This document shows positions 53,637 to 62,295 of a stretch of DNA of 64,000 nucleotides, piece after piece. How positions within the stretch are numbered: position 1 is the first letter of the stretch; the number at the start of each line of letters is the position of its first letter. The DNA comes from an uncultured Eubacterium sp. (lineage in GTDB: Bacteria; Bacillota; Clostridia; Lachnospirales; Lachnospiraceae), in the NCBI GenBank assembly GCA_910586225.1, contig CAJUIL010000005.1, forward strand, positions 92,494 to 156,493, given 5' to 3'. A program made the position numbers and the translations under genes. The notes under the pieces are model-generated. The model did not search any database. It saw only the letters and a list, made by a program, of their open reading frames with translations, and was not told the DNA's origin.

Positions 53637-54092
53637 ATGAAAGAAGATCAAAAGTCAGAGATCAAAAAACTGCATCGTTCATGTCCAGTCTGCTCTGGAA
53701 AATATGGAGCTGCATTACATAGGATTGCGATGCTGCTGCCGGATGATGTGCCGATCCCTGGTGAATATGATGTGGTATGTTGTAGTGATTGTGGATTTAC
53801 ATTTGCAGATGCGGATGGCTCACAGAAAATGTATGACGCATATTATAAAAACAATAATGACTACAGCTGCAGTGCCCTTTTAAAAACAGGGATTACAGAA
53901 AGCATGAACAAAGCCAGGTACCAGCTGTTAGGCAGATACGTTGCGCGGGATGCAAGGATATTGGATGTCGGGTGTGGCAGCGGCAGTATGCTGAAATTAT
54001 TGAAAGAAAAGGGATACAAGAATCTATATGGATTGGACCCTTCCAGGGATTTCATTGAAGGACTACGGGCGCAGGGAATCCGGGGGGGGTAA
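53637..54092 (+). CDS. Sugar SAM methyltransferase (C-methyltransferase type), N-terminal part ending at a G8 tract
   Basis: 151 codons from ATG 53637. A zinc-binding start (SCPVCSGKYG and CCSDCGFTF) is typical of Methyltransf_13 sugar methyltransferases; SAM motif I is ARILDVGCGSGSMLKLLKE. The frame stops in TAA directly behind eight Gs (54082-54089), in the middle of the Rossmann fold. Nine Gs would join it to the open frame through 54853, giving an approximately 405-aa enzyme. It follows neuB by 15 bp and probably methylates a sugar of the glycan when in frame. Confidence 0.85.
   Translation: MKEDQKSEIKKLHRSCPVCSGKYGAALHRIAMLLPDDVPIPGEYDVVCCSDCGFTFADADGSQKMYDAYYKNNNDYSCSALLKTGITESMNKARYQLLGRYVARDARILDVGCGSGSMLKLLKEKGYKNLYGLDPSRDFIEGLRAQGIRGG
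54082..54089. repeat. Poly-G tract of 8 in the sugar methyltransferase gene
   Basis: Eight Gs preceded by ATCC and followed by TAAAA. With eight the codons read CGG GGG GGG TAA; with nine they read CGG GGG GGG GTA AAA, entering the downstream frame (V-K-N-I-F-D-E); with six the frame is also restored. Second-longest G-run in the window. Confidence 0.9.
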
Positions 54093-54853
54093 AAAATATA
54101 TTTGATGAGATTGCGGATGAGCATAAGCATTCCTTCGATGTTGTTATGAGTACAGCGGTGATCGAACATATCTATGATGTCAACCGGTTCCTGGAGCAGC
54201 TGCTCGGTTATCTGGTTCCAGCGAATGGACAGGTCTATATAGATGCCCCTGCTGTGGAAGGGTTTGGACAGATCTATCGAAGCAGGGCGAATTATTTTAA
54301 CCAGGAACATATTAATTATTTCAGCTTGACTTCTTTGGATAATATGCTCGCAAAATACGGATGCGAAAGGAAGAGCCTGGAAGCGGAAAGTGTGGTAATG
54401 GTCCATGAAGAACAGCCGGAAATGAGTATTACAGCGGTATATGCACATACAGGGCAGAAAGCCGGGTGGAAAAAGGATACGGTTTCAAAAAGATCCATCA
54501 AAGATTATTTTGTGCAGGACAGGGAGAAAGAGCAGGCTGATGCACAGAAGATACAGAGATTTATCCGGGACAGTGGTTCAAGGATCCTCATATGGGGGAC
54601 AGGGGCTTATACGATGCAGCTGCTGTACAGTATGCCGCAGATACACGAGCGGATCGCTGGCTTTATAGACAGTAATGTCATGAAAACGGGCAGGAGGATC
54701 TTAGGGAAAGAGGTTTATGCCCCGCAGAGGCTGCTCCATGATGCTATGCCGTATCCGATCCTGATCTGCTCGATGCTGAATGCGGGCGATATAGAAAAAC
54801 AGATACAGGCAATGGGTATCGCAAACAGGTATTTATCTGTAGCGGACAGCTGA
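54089..54853 (+). pseudogene. Out-of-frame C-terminal part of the sugar methyltransferase
   Basis: Open from the G tract onward: VKNIFDEIADEHKHSFDVV, then TAVIEHIYDVNRFLEQLLGY (the usual post-I motif of Methyltransf domains), QEHINYFSLTSLDNML, and a C-terminal domain with RILIWGTGAYTMQLLYSM and VYAPQRLL as in the Methyltransf_14 half of sugar C-methyltransferases. It may be translated separately from ATG 54146, but that lacks the SAM motif. Stop at 54851-54853. Confidence 0.85.
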
Positions 54854-54966
54854 CAAGATCATGTGATACAAAAAAATCTGCTTGTTCCTAGGCAGATCAT
54901 GGATATGGGCCGCAGATAACGGTGCACGGCGTTGCCGTGTATCTAGGAAGAAAGGTTACAGGGTAG

Positions 54967-55938
54967 ATGAAAAAGATTAGTATTTCAGTGCCATGCTATA
55001 ACGAAGTCGGAAATGTCCGGGAGATGGCAGAAACGCTTACTGTCATTATGAGGGAGCTTCCATACGAATATGAGATCGTGTTTACGGATAACTGCTCTAC
55101 GGATGGCACTGTGGACATCCTACGGGAGCTGGCACGAGCAGACAAGCGTATCAAGGTCCTTTGCAACAGTAGGAATTACGGGACGGATGGCAGGTCAGCC
55201 AGAAACACGGAACAATATCTGTGCGGAGACGTTGTGATCCATATTGCCTGCGACTTCCAGGAGCCGCCGGAGCTTCTGCCGGAATTTATCCATTACTGGG
55301 AACAGGGGTATCCGGTGGTGTGTGGGCAGAAAACAGGTTCCAAAGAAGGCAGGCTTCGTTACAGCTGCCGCAGCTTTTTTTATAAGGTGATCCGGATGCT
55401 GTCGGATACTCCGCAGTATGAGCATATATCCGGGATCGTGCTTTATGATCGGGCAGTCATGCGTGCATACGAAAAGGCAGATTATGATATCAATTTTCGG
55501 TTCCTCCTGGCAGATATGGGCTATCCGGTCAAGCTGATACAATATGAGCAGCAGGAGCGCAAAAGCGGCAGATCCAGCTATAATGTCTGGCGTTACCTTT
55601 CCTTTGCGATAGATTCCATGATATCGACATCAGCAGCCCCTTTGCGGATCATGACGGTACTGGGCGTCTGGATGTCTGCGGCAAGCTTTTTGATTGGGCT
55701 TGTCTATCTCGGATGGAAGCTCGTGTACTGGAATCATTTCCAGGCAGGGACAGCGCCTGTTTTGATCGGTATGTTTTTTCTGGGTTCGGTACAGCTGTTA
55801 TTTATGGGGATCTTGGGAGAATATATCGGGGTGGTACTGCGCAAGGTTACAAAACGGCCGGATGTCATGCTGCGGGAGAAAATTAATTTTGCTGATGCTA
55901 GACAGCAGGAAGCAGAGGGAGGAAACGGAAATGTTTGA
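54967..55938 (+). CDS. Glycosyltransferase family 2, GtrB/DPM1-like
   Basis: 323 aa after AAGAAAGG. GT-A fold: ISVPCYNEVGNVREMAE, FTDNCSTDGTVDIL, and the metal-binding region ACDFQEPPE. Two C-terminal membrane segments (about 228-250 and 265-290, ending GILGEYIGVVL) place it with the polyprenyl-phosphate glycosyltransferases that load a sugar onto undecaprenyl phosphate. That donor would be flipped and used outside by the GT-C-like proteins of this locus. The 113-bp gap before it holds two small hairpins (54876-54897 and 54925-54939). Confidence 0.92.
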   Translation: MKKISISVPCYNEVGNVREMAETLTVIMRELPYEYEIVFTDNCSTDGTVDILRELARADKRIKVLCNSRNYGTDGRSARNTEQYLCGDVVIHIACDFQEPPELLPEFIHYWEQGYPVVCGQKTGSKEGRLRYSCRSFFYKVIRMLSDTPQYEHISGIVLYDRAVMRAYEKADYDINFRFLLADMGYPVKLIQYEQQERKSGRSSYNVWRYLSFAIDSMISTSAAPLRIMTVLGVWMSAASFLIGLVYLGWKLVYWNHFQAGTAPVLIGMFFLGSVQLLFMGILGEYIGVVLRKVTKRPDVMLREKINFADARQQEAEGGNGNV

Positions 55939-57280
55939 ACAAATGTCTGAAAAGCAGGCAAGGGAAGCAGTCCTAGGTCAGGTAGAGGAATATTGCAAGA
56001 AGTACCATAAGAAAAAGGAATGGGAAAAAGGGGAGCGGATACCATATGCTTCTCGCATATATGACAGCACAGAGATGGTCAGTCTGGTGGACAGCGCTTT
56101 GGATTTTTGGCTGACTTCTGGAAAATATACAGAGCAATTTGAAACAGCCTTTGCGCAATATCTTGGCATTCGCTTCTGCTCGCTCGTTAATTCCGGCTCG
56201 TCTGCGAACCTTTTGGCCTTTATGGCGCTCACCTCACCGCTGTTAGGTGACAGGAGGATTCGCCGCGGGGACGAAGTGATCACCGTGGCTGCAGGCTTCC
56301 CGACGACGGTAGCCCCGATCGTGCAGTATGGCGCTGTCCCAGTGTTTGTGGATGTGAAGATCCCATATTACAACATAGATATCGGGATGCTGGAGGCCGC
56401 GGTATCAGAAAAGACGAAGGCGGTCATGCTCGCGCATACGCTTGGCAACCCATTTGACTTAAAAAACGTGAAGGAGTTCTGTGACAGGTATGGGCTGTGG
56501 CTGGTGGAGGATAACTGTGACGCACTCGGTTCACGGTATGAGATGGATGGTACTTGGCATGGTACCGGGACGGTCGGGGATATCGGGACATCCAGCTTTT
56601 ACCCGCCGCACCATATGACGATGGGGGAAGGCGGAGCGGTCTATACAGACCAGCCGCTCCTACATAGGATCATACGTTCCCTCAGGGACTGGGGAAGGGA
56701 CTGCGTGTGCCCGTCCGGGCAGGATGGCGCCTGCGGGCATCGTTTTGACGGGCAGTACGGGCAGCTGCCGGCAGGGTATGACCATAAATATGTATACTCG
56801 CATTTCGGGTACAACCTAAAGGCCACGGATATGCAGGCGGCCATTGGGTGTGCACAGCTGGAAAAGCTGTCGGGATTTACAGAAAAGAGGAAGCAGAACT
56901 TTGTATTTCTTTACGAGAGCCTGTCGGACCTGCAGGAGCGTATCTTACTCCCACAGGCAGAGCCAGATACGGACCCATGCTGGTTTGGATTCCCTATTAC
57001 GTGCGCGGAGGGTGTGGACAGGAATGCGGTGGTCCGCAGACTGGAGAGTCAGGGCATACAGACCCGGATGCTGTTTGCGGGGAACCTGACACGCCATCCG
57101 TGTTTTGATGGGATGCGGGCGCAAGAGAGCGGGTACCGTATCGTGGGCAGCCTGCGGGATACGGACCGGATCATGCGGGATACGTTCTGGATCGGTGTAT
57201 ATCCAGGGATGACGAACGGGATGCTCCATGCGATGGCGGATGCAGTCAGACAGGCGGTCGGTGCATCTGCTAACAGGTGA
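55931..57280 (+). CDS. rfbH: CDP-4-keto-6-deoxyglucose 3-dehydrase (E1), RfbH family
   Basis: 449 aa from ATG 55931, overlapping the previous gene by 8 bp and following GGAGG. A DegT/AHBA-synthase fold in which the usual PLP lysine is replaced by histidine (SFYPPHHMTMGEGGAV near residue 227), the hallmark of this PMP-dependent dehydrase. The [2Fe-2S] cysteines are present in DWGRDCVCPSG and GACGHRF. The enzyme removes the C3 hydroxyl of CDP-4-keto-6-deoxyglucose with an E3-type reductase. With rfbF it indicates a CDP-3,6-dideoxyhexose. Confidence 0.95.
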   Translation: MFEQMSEKQAREAVLGQVEEYCKKYHKKKEWEKGERIPYASRIYDSTEMVSLVDSALDFWLTSGKYTEQFETAFAQYLGIRFCSLVNSGSSANLLAFMALTSPLLGDRRIRRGDEVITVAAGFPTTVAPIVQYGAVPVFVDVKIPYYNIDIGMLEAAVSEKTKAVMLAHTLGNPFDLKNVKEFCDRYGLWLVEDNCDALGSRYEMDGTWHGTGTVGDIGTSSFYPPHHMTMGEGGAVYTDQPLLHRIIRSLRDWGRDCVCPSGQDGACGHRFDGQYGQLPAGYDHKYVYSHFGYNLKATDMQAAIGCAQLEKLSGFTEKRKQNFVFLYESLSDLQERILLPQAEPDTDPCWFGFPITCAEGVDRNAVVRRLESQGIQTRMLFAGNLTRHPCFDGMRAQESGYRIVGSLRDTDRIMRDTFWIGVYPGMTNGMLHAMADAVRQAVGASANR

Positions 57281-57342
57281 AGGAGAACGGTTGTACGAAA
57301 GCAGGGATGTGCCTGTATGGATGGGGATGAGGTGCGTACAGA

Positions 57343-58584
57343 TTGATCGAAAAGGAGAAGAACGGGTATTTCTGGAATAGTGCGGCTGGGATCCTAAATG
57401 CGGGAGAGGCCGTTATCCTGTCGATGGTCGTTACCCGAATAAGTGGCCTTGTGGACGCAGGCGTGCTGTCGATGGCGTTTGCGGTTGGCAACCTGATGAT
57501 GACCATCGGGAAATTCGGGGTAAGGAACTACCAGGCTACAGATGTGGAAGAGGGATTTTCTTTTGCAGAGTATTTCCGCGCGCGGATGGTTACGGTGGCC
57601 CTGATGGCTGCCGCAAGCCTGCTCTACGTCTGCTGTGGTATCCGGTGGAGGGCGTATGGGATACGCAAAGCTGCCATTATCCTGTCTTTTTGTTTTATTT
57701 ACCTGGTTGAGTCCGTGGAGGATGTGTTCTGGGGGCTGTACCAGCTGCGGCAGTCCTTGGATACCGGGGCCAAGCTCTTCCTCCTGCGCTGGACGGTGAT
57801 CCTGTCTGTCTGTATCGGTATCCTGTTCGTATCGAAAGATCTAAGCGTGGCGGCGGTCAGCGGTGCGGCTGCTGGACTTGTGGTGTCTAGTATCTCCAAT
57901 GTCTTTGTTTTCCGCGGAACCGGAGAAAAGCTGTGTATAGGGAGCGCGGGCGCCGTTAGGCGCATCCTGCGCCAGTGCTTACCGCTGTTTTTGGCTTCGT
58001 TCCTGACGATCTATGTAACAAACGCGCCGAAATATGCGATCGACCGGTGTCTCACGCAGGAGATGCAGGCTTGTTACGGTTTCCTTTCGATGCCAGTGTT
58101 TGTGGTCGAATTGCTGAACGGCTTTTTTTACCAGCCATCTTTGGTACATATGGCGCTGGAATGGAAGGAGGGGAAGCTGATACAGCTTCGCAGGAGGGTA
58201 AAAAGGCAGTGCGCAGTACTGCTGGGGCTTACGTGTGTATGTTTGGCAGGTGCATATGTCTGTGGGATACCAGTACTGTCTGCGATCTATGGCACGGACC
58301 TGTCGGGGTACCGTAAGGAGCTGTTAGTGCTGCTGTGCGGCGGCGGGATGCTTGGGTATGCAGGGTACTTTGGAGTGTTGCTGACGGTTATGCGCAGGCA
58401 GGAAGCCGTTATGTATGGGTATGCGGGAGCAGCGCTTTTGGCTCTGAGTTTATCAAACGGAGCAGTAAGAAATTATGGAATTATAGGAGCGGCTGGGTTA
58501 TCCGCACTATTGATGTCGGTACTTGCAGCTTTTTTTGTTTTTATGTATTTGAAGGAAATAGTATTAATAAATCAGAATACTTGA
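57343..58584 (+). CDS. Polysaccharide flippase, Wzx-like membrane protein
   Basis: 413 aa from TTG 57343, with GAGGTG about 10 nt upstream. About 12 membrane segments; the N-terminal WNSAAGILNAGEAVILSMVVTRISG and FGVRNYQATDV match the Polysacc_synt/MATE-like oligosaccharide flippase family. It should move lipid-linked sugar units across the membrane. Its presence beside Wzm/Wzt means the locus encodes two export routes. A 62-bp gap with no further signal separates it from rfbH. Confidence 0.85.
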   Translation: MIEKEKNGYFWNSAAGILNAGEAVILSMVVTRISGLVDAGVLSMAFAVGNLMMTIGKFGVRNYQATDVEEGFSFAEYFRARMVTVALMAAASLLYVCCGIRWRAYGIRKAAIILSFCFIYLVESVEDVFWGLYQLRQSLDTGAKLFLLRWTVILSVCIGILFVSKDLSVAAVSGAAAGLVVSSISNVFVFRGTGEKLCIGSAGAVRRILRQCLPLFLASFLTIYVTNAPKYAIDRCLTQEMQACYGFLSMPVFVVELLNGFFYQPSLVHMALEWKEGKLIQLRRRVKRQCAVLLGLTCVCLAGAYVCGIPVLSAIYGTDLSGYRKELLVLLCGGGMLGYAGYFGVLLTVMRRQEAVMYGYAGAALLALSLSNGAVRNYGIIGAAGLSALLMSVLAAFFVFMYLKEIVLINQNT

Positions 58585-58689
58585 ATTATAAGGTGGAATA
58601 TAGGGGATAGATCTACGTTGATCTAAAACAGAATCAAAATAAAAGATTTCAGAAGAAAATGATAATCAAGCAAAAAGGGATAATTAAAA

Positions 58690-59670
58690 ATGAACACAAA
58701 TAATATACTATATATCGTAATCCCATGCTACAATGAGCAGGATGTTCTTTTGGAGACAGAAAAGAGACTGACAGAAAAGTTGGGTAAAATGACTGCTTGC
58801 GGATTGATTTCTGACCGGAGCAGAATTGTATTCGTAGACGACGGCTCCAAAGACCATACTTGGCAAATGATCCAGAAAATGCACGATCAAAATTCTTATG
58901 TGTGTGGCATTAAATCTTCTGGAAACAGGGGGCATCAGAATGCCTTGCTGGAAGGATTGATGACAGTCAAGGATGATTGTGATATGGCAGTATCTATGGA
59001 CGCGGATTTGCAGGATGATATTGAAGCGCTGGATCAGTTTGTGGAAAAGTATCATAGAGGCTGCGATATTGTATACGGCGTTCGATGTGCCCGAAATACG
59101 GATACTTGGTTTAAGAGAGTGACGGCAGAAGGGTTTTATAAGTTTTTGGCTGTGATGGGAGTTACTATCGTATATAATCATGCAGATTATCGACTGATGA
59201 GTAAAAGAGCGCTGGATGAGCTGGGAGGATTTCAGGAAGTGAATCTGTTTTTGCGGGGAATTGTTCCCATGCTGGGATTTCAAACAGATGTTGTAGAATA
59301 TGAGAGAAATCCAAGATTTGCAGGAGTGTCCAAATATCCGTTGAAAAAAATGCTTTCCTTTGCAGTGGATGGAATAACGTCGCTGAGCATACGGCCGATT
59401 CGGATGATTTCTTGTCTTGGGGTTGCGTTGTTTTTGGCAAGTATTTTCTTACTAATTTATTTTTTTGCCGGTTACTATATGGGGAAAACAGTTCCAGGAT
59501 GGACGACGCTTGTTATATCTATTTGGGGACTTAGTGGGCTACAGTTGCTTGCGATAGGTATTATTGGCGAATATATCGGCAAAATTTATATGGAGACGAA
59601 ACGAAGGCCTCGCTATATTGTTGAAGAGTATCTGAATGATAAAAATAGAGGGATCCATACTGGCATATAA
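58690..59670 (+). CDS. Glycosyltransferase family 2, GtrB-like polyprenyl-phosphate transferase
   Basis: 326 aa. GT-A motifs YIVIPCYNEQDVLLETEK, FVDDGSKDHTW and the metal site SMDADLQDDIE are canonical. Two C-terminal membrane segments (about 235-258 and 268-292), ending GIIGEYIGKIY, match GtrB/bactoprenol glucosyltransferases. It is the second such gene in the locus and stands immediately upstream of a GT-C enzyme, the usual pairing for adding side-branch sugars outside the membrane. The metal site is more canonical than in the first copy (DADLQDD versus CDFQEPPE). Confidence 0.93.
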   Translation: MNTNNILYIVIPCYNEQDVLLETEKRLTEKLGKMTACGLISDRSRIVFVDDGSKDHTWQMIQKMHDQNSYVCGIKSSGNRGHQNALLEGLMTVKDDCDMAVSMDADLQDDIEALDQFVEKYHRGCDIVYGVRCARNTDTWFKRVTAEGFYKFLAVMGVTIVYNHADYRLMSKRALDELGGFQEVNLFLRGIVPMLGFQTDVVEYERNPRFAGVSKYPLKKMLSFAVDGITSLSIRPIRMISCLGVALFLASIFLLIYFFAGYYMGKTVPGWTTLVISIWGLSGLQLLAIGIIGEYIGKIYMETKRRPRYIVEEYLNDKNRGIHTGI

Positions 59671-59720
59671 GCTGGGAGGCGCTCTTCAATTATAGAAATG
59701 AGGAAATGAGAGTATAAAAA

Positions 59721-60848
59721 ATGAGTAGAAGCGAAAAAAAACGAGTGATATTTTTAATCTTGTTGTGTGTTGCTTTGTCCAGAGCTCTGATGTATCTGCT
59801 GTTTGGTATTTGCCATGGAAGCTGGAATTGCGGTTTGTTTATTCAAAAAATGAATATCTGGGACAGCGGATGGTACCGTATGATTGCAGAGGGATTGTAT
59901 CCGACTCAGGCAAATGACGCTTTGACAGGACAGGCAAGTTGGGCATTTTTTCCAGCCTTTCCATTGATGGTACATATGATATGGAAAATGACTTCGATAG
60001 ATGTAAATTACATAGCCGTGGTATTAAATGCATTTTTTTTATGTATGGCGTTGTACGTGGGGTGTCAGTATATTTTCCTGACAAGAGGAAATGTGCGGCA
60101 GGGTATCGGATATATTTATTTTATGACATTTGGAGCTTATTCCTTTTATTTTTCTATATTTTATACAGAATCGTTGTATTTGTTTTTGCTTACTTGTGCG
60201 TATTATTTTATGTGCAAAGGTGAATATTTGAAAATGGGCATAGCAGGAGCGTTGTTGAGCCTGACGCGGAATACAGGTGTCTTTTTTTGTTTTGTTATTT
60301 TGGTGCATTGGATCAAGAAATATCAAAAAAAGCAAGACCGGAACATTGCCGGATGGATAAAAAAGACTGTGAAACAGGATACGCTGGTTCTTGGCACGAT
60401 GATGGTTCCGCTTGGATTTTTTTCTTATATGACATATCTAAAATACAAAACAGGAGACGCGTTTGCTTTTCTCCATGTGCAGAAAGCTTGGGGAAGAGAA
60501 AATGTGGGTGTATGGAAGGTGGCAAAGGATGCATTGTTTATGGAGTTTCCGCCAAGCTATTTAGGAATATGCTTTTGCATTTTTATTTATCTGCTGATAG
60601 TATTGATGTGGAAAAACAAGCGCACAGAAGAAGCTATTTTGCCTGCAATCACGCTGTCAGTAGCGGCAAGTTCTTCGCTTATGTCAACACCAAGATATAT
60701 GGTGGGAAGCTTTACCATGATATTAGCATTTACGGACGAATGGAAGGAATGTACGAGGTTAAATAAAGCGCTGATCTGCGTTGCGGCTTTTATTTTTGAA
60801 CTTGCGTGTGTGCACGCTTGGTTGAATGGCAGCAGTTTGCTGGTATAG
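59721..60848 (+). CDS. PIG-V-like GT-C mannosyltransferase family membrane protein
   Basis: 375 aa with about 9-10 membrane segments. The first outside loop has WDSGWYRMIAEGLYP, a motif of the PIG-V/mannosyltransferase II-like family in which the Asp is catalytic, and FFPAFPLMVH follows as in those proteins. A GAGGAAATGAGAG stretch precedes the ATG. It would use a polyprenyl-phosphate sugar, probably from the GtrB-like neighbour, to decorate glycan or protein at the cell surface. Confidence 0.85.
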   Translation: MSRSEKKRVIFLILLCVALSRALMYLLFGICHGSWNCGLFIQKMNIWDSGWYRMIAEGLYPTQANDALTGQASWAFFPAFPLMVHMIWKMTSIDVNYIAVVLNAFFLCMALYVGCQYIFLTRGNVRQGIGYIYFMTFGAYSFYFSIFYTESLYLFLLTCAYYFMCKGEYLKMGIAGALLSLTRNTGVFFCFVILVHWIKKYQKKQDRNIAGWIKKTVKQDTLVLGTMMVPLGFFSYMTYLKYKTGDAFAFLHVQKAWGRENVGVWKVAKDALFMEFPPSYLGICFCIFIYLLIVLMWKNKRTEEAILPAITLSVAASSSLMSTPRYMVGSFTMILAFTDEWKECTRLNKALICVAAFIFELACVHAWLNGSSLLV

Positions 60849-60856
60849 AGGTGCAT

Positions 60857-61423
60857 ATGAAAAAGAAGGTTTTGGTTTTGACAGAGTATTTTGCGGCAGT
60901 TTTATTATTGCTATTTTATCTTTGGAGCTTGAGTAGTGGGATGGATGCGGATGTCTCGGCAGAATATAGGATGTTTTATATTGAGGACAAGCTGGCGTAT
61001 TTTCTTGCAGACGGAGAAATGAGCCGATATGGAGTTAATGAAAAGTGTTATTATGTGCCTGACGGCAGATATCGGAATCAAGGAAAAGGCTGGGGAACTG
61101 TGATGGAAAATGGCACATGGACAAGCGAGGCAGAGTCATATCTGTATTTTCAGGTAGATGTAGAAAAGGGAAATAGATATCAGTTGCGAGTTGATACGAT
61201 GAAAAGCACGGGAAAAAGTGTAATAGTATTAGTGAATAGTAAGAAGGCAGGTGAGCAGAAGATAGAAAATAGCGGCGCATTAAATGTTGATATTCCGTCG
61301 TCATATTTGCATAAGGGTATTAATGAAATCAGTATGCATATGCGATATACAGATCAAAATGAAAAAGGGATGTTGGTTACAGCGGTTGAACTTACAGAAA
61401 CCTGCTTGCAAGACAGAAAATAA
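60857..61423 (+). CDS. Membrane-anchored protein with beta-sandwich-like exterior domain
   Basis: 188 aa from ATG 60857 after GAGGTG. A single N-terminal membrane segment (about 5-25, VLVLTEYFAAVLLLLFYLWSL part) is followed by a soluble part rich in beta strands with Trp/Tyr (GWGTVMENGTW, SYLYFQVDVEKG, GINEISMHMRYTD), resembling C-terminal domains found in GT-C-like glycan enzymes. The family is not recognised. It is the last gene of the glycan locus and could be a partner of the preceding transferase. Confidence 0.7.
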   Translation: MKKKVLVLTEYFAAVLLLLFYLWSLSSGMDADVSAEYRMFYIEDKLAYFLADGEMSRYGVNEKCYYVPDGRYRNQGKGWGTVMENGTWTSEAESYLYFQVDVEKGNRYQLRVDTMKSTGKSVIVLVNSKKAGEQKIENSGALNVDIPSSYLHKGINEISMHMRYTDQNEKGMLVTAVELTETCLQDRK

Positions 61424-61460
61424 TAGCCTGCTGCAAAAAGGAATATACACAGCAAAATGC

Positions 61461-61489
61461 TTTACATATGCTATACAATGGGGTATACT
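61461..61489 (+). promoter_or_regulatory. Predicted promoter of the relB-yoeB operon
   Basis: TTTACA (61461-61466) and TATACT (61484-61489) with a 17-bp spacer. The spacer-to-box stretch TATACAATGGGGTATA is a near-palindrome overlapping the -10 and may be the operator bound by the antitoxin complex. Confidence 0.65.
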
Positions 61490-61519
61490 ATAAGTATCAT
61501 AAAAGGAAGAGGTGATAAG

Positions 61520-61771
61520 ATGGCTCAAATTAGTTTGCGCATAGAGGATGATGTAAAGAAAATGGCAGAACAAGCTTGTGCCGATATTGGAATGTCTTTA
61601 TCTACGGCAATTAATATTTATCTTAAAAAACTGGGGCGAGAGAAGCGGATACCATTTGAAGTGGCTGTAGATCCTTTTTATTCACAGGAAAATATGACCA
61701 GACTTAAGGAATCGGTAGCACAAATGGAGGCTGCAGGTGGTACGATACATGAGGTGGATTTTGATGATTAA
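61520..61771 (+). CDS. relB: RelB/DinJ family antitoxin
   Basis: 83 aa from ATG 61520 after AAGAGGTGA. The ribbon-helix-helix start AQISLRIEDDVKKMAEQACADIG and SLSTAINIYLKKLGREKRIPFEV are classic DinJ/RelB. The C-terminal helix (about 60-83) should wrap the toxin. It neutralises the YoeB-like toxin encoded directly downstream (8-bp overlap) and represses their shared promoter. The pair lies between the glycan locus and a sugar transporter. Confidence 0.93.
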   Translation: MAQISLRIEDDVKKMAEQACADIGMSLSTAINIYLKKLGREKRIPFEVAVDPFYSQENMTRLKESVAQMEAAGGTIHEVDFDD

Positions 61772-62027
61772 GTCATGGTCAGATGCAGCATGGGAAGATT
61801 TTGAGTATTGGATGAAACAAGATAAGAAAACGCTGAGACGCATTCTTCAGCTATTGAAGGATATTGATCGGAATAGGTATGATGGATTAGGTAAGCCGGA
61901 AAGATTAAGTGGTGATCTGGCGGCTTATTGGAGCCGGCGGATAGATGGTTCCAATCGTATTGTTTATCGAATAGAAGATAATGTGATAAAGATTGTTCAA
62001 TGTGGTTCTCATTATAGAGATAAGTAA
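61764..62027 (+). CDS. yoeB: YoeB family mRNA interferase toxin
   Basis: 87 aa from ATG 61764, with GAGGTGG upstream inside the antitoxin gene. The YoeB pattern is clear: KSWSDAAWEDFEYW at the start, DGLGKPERLSGDLAAYWSRRID, then RIVYRIEDNVIKIVQCGSHY. Catalytic residues expected for YoeB (Glu near position 45, Arg in the SRRI segment, and the terminal His-Tyr) are all present, so the toxin seems functional. It cleaves mRNA in the ribosomal A site. Confidence 0.94.
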   Translation: MIKSWSDAAWEDFEYWMKQDKKTLRRILQLLKDIDRNRYDGLGKPERLSGDLAAYWSRRIDGSNRIVYRIEDNVIKIVQCGSHYRDK

Positions 62028-62135
62028 GAGCCTTTAAAAGGATAAGCTTTGTGGCAGCAGTTATTCTGATGGCAGTATTTGGGAAGGATTCGATCCCAGA
62101 AAAATAAGCATATGATAATAAGCATTTTAAACAAA

Positions 62136-62168
62136 GGTCTGTCATATAAAAATATGGCAGATCTTTTT
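62136..62168 (+). terminator. Intrinsic terminator after yoeB
   Basis: GGTCTGTCATAT and ATATGGCAGATC pair (two G-U pairs) around a 4-nt loop, followed by five Ts. Confidence 0.8.
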
Positions 62169-62259
62169 GCTGCAGCTGGTTTATTTGTGAATATTTCATA
62201 AAAAACAGAATGTAGATTTGGTTAAATGTGCAAAAATTTAATAGGCAAGTAAAAAAATC

Positions 62260-62288
62260 TTGAATTTCAGTTTGGTTAGTGCTATAGT
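62260..62288 (+). promoter_or_regulatory. Predicted promoter of the sugar-binding protein gene
   Basis: TTGAAT (62260-62265) and TATAGT (62283-62288), spacer 17 bp. The start point would fall at about 62295, immediately before the operator array, a layout suited to repression by road-block. Confidence 0.7.
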
Positions 62289-62295
62289 CTATTTA

